Source: Elysia crispata (Eukaryota > Mollusca > Gastropoda > Plakobranchidae). Taken from it: DNA of 64,000 nt. A model generated the notes under the pieces. It had not been told where the DNA came from and searched no databases. It saw only the letters and a program-made list of their open reading frames with translations. The DNA is taken from contig JAWDGP010001105.1 of the NCBI GenBank assembly GCA_033675545.1, positions 982,501-1,046,500 on the forward strand, read 5' to 3'. Positions 60,531-64,000 of the stretch are shown piece after piece. Positions within the stretch are counted from its first letter, which is position 1. Each line of letters begins with the position of its first letter. A program made the translations under genes and the position numbers.

Positions 60531-62534
60531 TTTCCCTCAACAGGGGTTATCACAGCAGGGCAAATTCAGCTAATAATTCTTCACTGAGGGTAGTATGAAA
60601 CCACAGTCTGTTAAGGCCAGAAGGCTACAGCTGCATCGCCTTTTAGGGAGGTCCTCATGTTATTGACGGGAGGACTTAAGGACATTTAGGTTAAGTGCTT
60701 CCCGAAGACAATGACAACATGAGCTGTAGGTGAACTCTGACCCACAAGCGCCGAATATAAAGTCCGTCGCCATGATCACTTTCTTAGGCTAAAAATCTCT
60801 ACCACGAAGGGCGAAGTTCAAAACATAATACTTTAACCCGACTCACAGGAATGGATTTGCTTGAGGACGCAAATGAAATTTTCTGCACCGGGTTTCCAAA
60901 TGACCACTGGATGATTAGTGACACATTAAATTTATACATCCAAAAAGCACTAGCTTCAGTAGACCTCGGTCTTTGAAAGCGGGCATACGCAGCTGGCCTT
61001 TTTTAAAATCTCTTTTATTGTAAAAGCAATACTTAATGCTATCCACACAACATTAGCAAAAATACAACTTGAAAAAAGATTATCAAATTTCTACCTTGCC
61101 ACTGACATACTTGAATAATTTAATATGGATTTCAAAAAAAAAAAAAAAAAGAAAAACAATCGTACATGGATGCATTTTAACATTACATTCAACAACGTTT
61201 AAGCTTTTCTAATAGTTTCGTAAACAAACCGTACAACATTCGCCATATAAAAATGAAAAAGAAAACCTGTAAGAGTTGGTATAGAGGATAGAAAAATTCT
61301 TACATTATGGTGAAAATGTCGTTGATTTTACACTTTCTTTTACATTATCAGAAAAGGTAATGATAGATTACTCTTTTCCTCAATAACCTCAAATGATCTA
61401 TAAGGATCTTAAAAAAAAAAAAATCAAGATAAGAAAACCCGAATGTATTGCACCAGACACAGACAAAGGTTAGTCGGTCAATTTTGTACACTTCACTGCA
61501 CCTTTGAAAGCTTTTCTAGAATGAGATTCAATAGGAAACCTTATTTTGTGGGATATTAGAAATAAACGAAAGAAGTGAATTAATACCTGTTGCGAATTTT
61601 CGCTCTGTAAGTTAATCAATAATTCAGGAGCAGTCAAAGGTCTCCTCTCTATCATTAAGTTTGTTATAGCCATCGGCTGCTCCGGTCAAATCTCGCCCTA
61701 CCTTTCCTCTGAATTCCTCAAAAACATTTTGGTTGCACTGCAGGACTTAAGAAAATCAAGCCTTTAACTGCCTATGAAGTAGTTATAAACCGAAAACTAT
61801 CGGTTTCTAGTTTTGAATTGTTTATTCAGTAGAGATTTTTTTTCATATTCAAGGCCTCTGAACTATAAGAGTAAAAAAAATAAAAATATAAATACTTCTA
61901 TTAGAAAGCATGAGAACATTTAATAAGCGCATCAAAATTGCAAGGTATGAAGATGCTTCTAAGAAAACAAAATAACTTTTTGCTAGCCCGTATTTTGAAA
62001 ACTGTCATGAGTTCTCCGATAGATATATAATGGAGCTAGGCAAAAAATGAGGACCATTTAACCGAGCATTTCTAGACCACCTCGGAACGTCAAATTTGGC
62101 ATAAAGTTGTAAATTGCCCCAAAGATTGGAGTGGTAATACTACTTTTCACCAAAATAGTATTTGTCGATAATTAAAGGCAAAGATGTGATAATTATTTTC
62201 TTAAAAGAAAAAGACGAATGTGCGAACTATTTCCTGTAAGCACAGCTGGGCAGAGATGGCAGGAATAAAACTGAAAGCACGCATAAAGTGTAGGCGGCGG
62301 CAGATCTAAAACCGTCTGTAATAGATCTACGATCTAGAACTAAACTACATGATATAGTGTAAGATGTCAGTAAAGAATTTAAGGTTACTTCGACATAGAT
62401 TCTAGATCTAGGGTCTAGATATTTACAGCAGCAAGACACAAATGAAAAGGTTAAGATCTACAACTAAAAAAAGTCTAGATTTTACTTTTAGGCTTAAAGG
62501 TTTTTTAGTACTTTTATGTAGGTTTAAAAAATTG

Positions 62535-62660
62535 CCGGGTAAGAATTCCTGCAAGGCCAAGCGCTTTTATGCAATTCATGCGAAAATTCAAAGCGTTTAA
62601 AAGGATCTAAAAGCATATTGAGAAAGTATAGAATCCCTTTATTCCAAAAGAATTTAAGTT
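62535..62660. repeat. Dispersed repeat, copy 2 of 2 (with 17092)
   Basis: TAAGAATTCCTGCAAG is exact at about 62540-62555. Weaker colinear similarity to 17092-17210 follows, ending in GAAAGTATAGAATCCC and TTATTCC. Confidence 0.55.
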
Positions 62661-63419
62661 CTTTATCTAAATGTTGTGTTTAGAATAAGAATTGTCGAGC
62701 TTTCTAGAATCTAGGTAAATATGGGTTGGTGGAAACATATATCTGGATCATTAAAGTGAAATGATACATGTCAAGATCATTAAGCGTATTTAACATACAC
62801 AGACGCACCTCAGTCCCGGCAAATTGACACCATAGTCCAGTTCGTAGAATGGGGTTTCCAGCTTGTTTATATAAAAATGGGTGTTCCCGAGGTTGGAAGA
62901 GGAGGAAAAAGACTTGAATGAAAGTCCAAGATGAATGAGAGAACTGAATAGACATACGGTCTCTGCTTGTCTGTGATTATAGCACTATCCTCGCAAAGAC
63001 TTATAGCACTTATTACTTTAGGAATTTTTTTTCCGGAAAGAAGTTTTATGCAAAGTAACAAGTTTTACGCTTACTGGCGTTTGTTGAATCTGTACAAAGA
63101 GTCATACTTTTAGCAATAATCACATCTTCATTGACGTCACTTACTGTTGTCACGACTGGCTTCCGATTAGGGCCATGCGAATAAAGAAAAACACAAAAAA
63201 AAAATATTATAAAAAAGACAACCCTCATTGAGACATGCTCGGTTAATGACTCTGCTGTTTTTAGGTGGAAGGCAAAACAAACATAATAAACAAGGCAGTA
63301 TTTATAGAACTCAGTCGGTGAGAATGTGTGTGTGGATGAAGCCTTGATTATTCTCTTTCTCGCAGCTCTCTGTAATTGTATTATTTTCATAGTTTTCCTC
63401 ATGATTGTCTCCACCACAG

Positions 63420-63481
63420 CCGCTGCGCTGACCTGGAGGGTCCTTCAGAAACCACGCCTCTTCGCTCAGACTTTGACCGCG
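63420..63481 (+). CDS. Third exon, cytoplasmic tail continuation
   Basis: A 62-bp internal exon with acceptor CACCACAG (ends 63419, after a TTTTCCTC/TTGTCTCC tract) and the strong donor GCG|GTAAGT (63482). The first C completes the AG|C serine codon from the previous exon. The following 20 codons read RCADLEGPSETTPLRSDFDR, and one base (G) is left over (phase 1). The peptide is acidic and Ser/Thr-rich, consistent with a continuing cytoplasmic tail. The gene continues past the right edge, so the C-terminus and stop are not in the window. The exon is short, but the phase match and both splice sites make it likely. Confidence 0.72.
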
Positions 63482-63798
63482 GTAAGTCACAAAATCTTGA
63501 CTTTCTCACACTTTCTTTACCCATGACAATGGCTTTCAAATAATTATGGAGAGCAAACTTTCAATGTTGGTGAAGACACGTGAAATAGCCTAATGGAGGA
63601 AAAAAAATAGCTTTATTGCAATAATTGGACTAGGGTTATTTTAAACTTGCTTCACGTAATTATAGGCAATTAAGTCTCATTTACACGTGGTATATCAGAA
63701 ATTCCTAGCGATGTAATATAAATCACAATCTATAATAAAAACAGTGGGGCAGAGAGGGTTTTAATCGTTCCTAAATAAGGAGGGTAACGGAGATGAAA
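63482..63798 (+). other. Intron sequence after the third exon
   Basis: AT-rich sequence with in-frame stops soon after the GTAAGT donor. No acceptor-flanked exon is evident before the window ends. Confidence 0.55.
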
Positions 63799-63804
63799 AG
63801 AGAG

Positions 63805-63863
<59 letters not shown>

Positions 63864-63872
63864 GAAAGAGAC

Positions 63873-63913
<41 letters not shown>

Positions 63914-63922
63914 AAGAGAGAG
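63799..63922. repeat. (GATA)n-(GA)n repeat
   Basis: GATA units (63803-63824) pass to GA with GACA and GAAA interruptions, ending at 63922. Confidence 0.95.
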
Positions 63923-64000
63923 TTGCGAGGAGAGGTGGGGGATAAGGGAGGAACTAATGAAAAGCAGTAATGCATGGAGCGAAGGAGTACTTTTTGTGAG

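Overview
This window is eukaryotic, animal-type genomic DNA. It is AT-rich, has no operon-like gene packing, and is dominated by introns or intergenic sequence and by very long microsatellites. I infer a mollusc, most likely a gastropod, because long (AG)n, (AGT)n, (GACA)n and (TA)n tracts, short TCTAGATCT-rich patches and tRNA-derived SINE relics are common in such genomes. That is a lineage guess, not an identification.

Only one gene is well supported. It lies on the plus strand at the right end, as three internal exons at 54674-54813, 59934-60095 and 63420-63481. All have AG acceptors after pyrimidine tracts and GT donors, and the reading phase is kept across both introns (5.1 kb and 3.3 kb). 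They encode a single membrane-spanning helix followed by a basic, Ser/Thr/Arg-rich cytoplasmic tail, as in a type I cell-surface receptor or adhesion protein. The ectodomain exons were not found in the window and must lie in the unassigned upstream DNA or outside it. The 3' end runs past the right edge. I do not recognise the family.

Region by region: 1-12 kb is AT-rich noncoding DNA with a 50/100-bp minisatellite (1.39-1.99 kb), a large AGC/AGT tract (3.13-3.48 kb), a GC-richer stretch that could be a promoter or first exon (6.65-7.86 kb) and a weak exon candidate (9.68-9.79 kb). 12-30 kb holds many (CT)n/(GA)n, TTN and GACA tracts plus two threefold tandem repeats (83 bp and 91 bp). 30-47 kb holds SINE-like relics, one diverged dispersed repeat seen twice (33.1 and 44.6 kb), and a 380-bp AGT tract. 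47-49.5 kb holds a tRNA-like SINE relic and a 1.2-kb, 44-bp-period minisatellite whose monomer resembles the 5' half of a tRNA. 50-64 kb holds more microsatellites and the three exons.

Most long open frames here are translations of microsatellites (poly-Ser, poly-Val, Leu-Ser or Arg-Glu repeats) and are not genes. I found no defence, viral, operon or CRISPR system and no intact transposase or reverse transcriptase. The most unusual item is the tRNA-like minisatellite at 48.1-49.5 kb.
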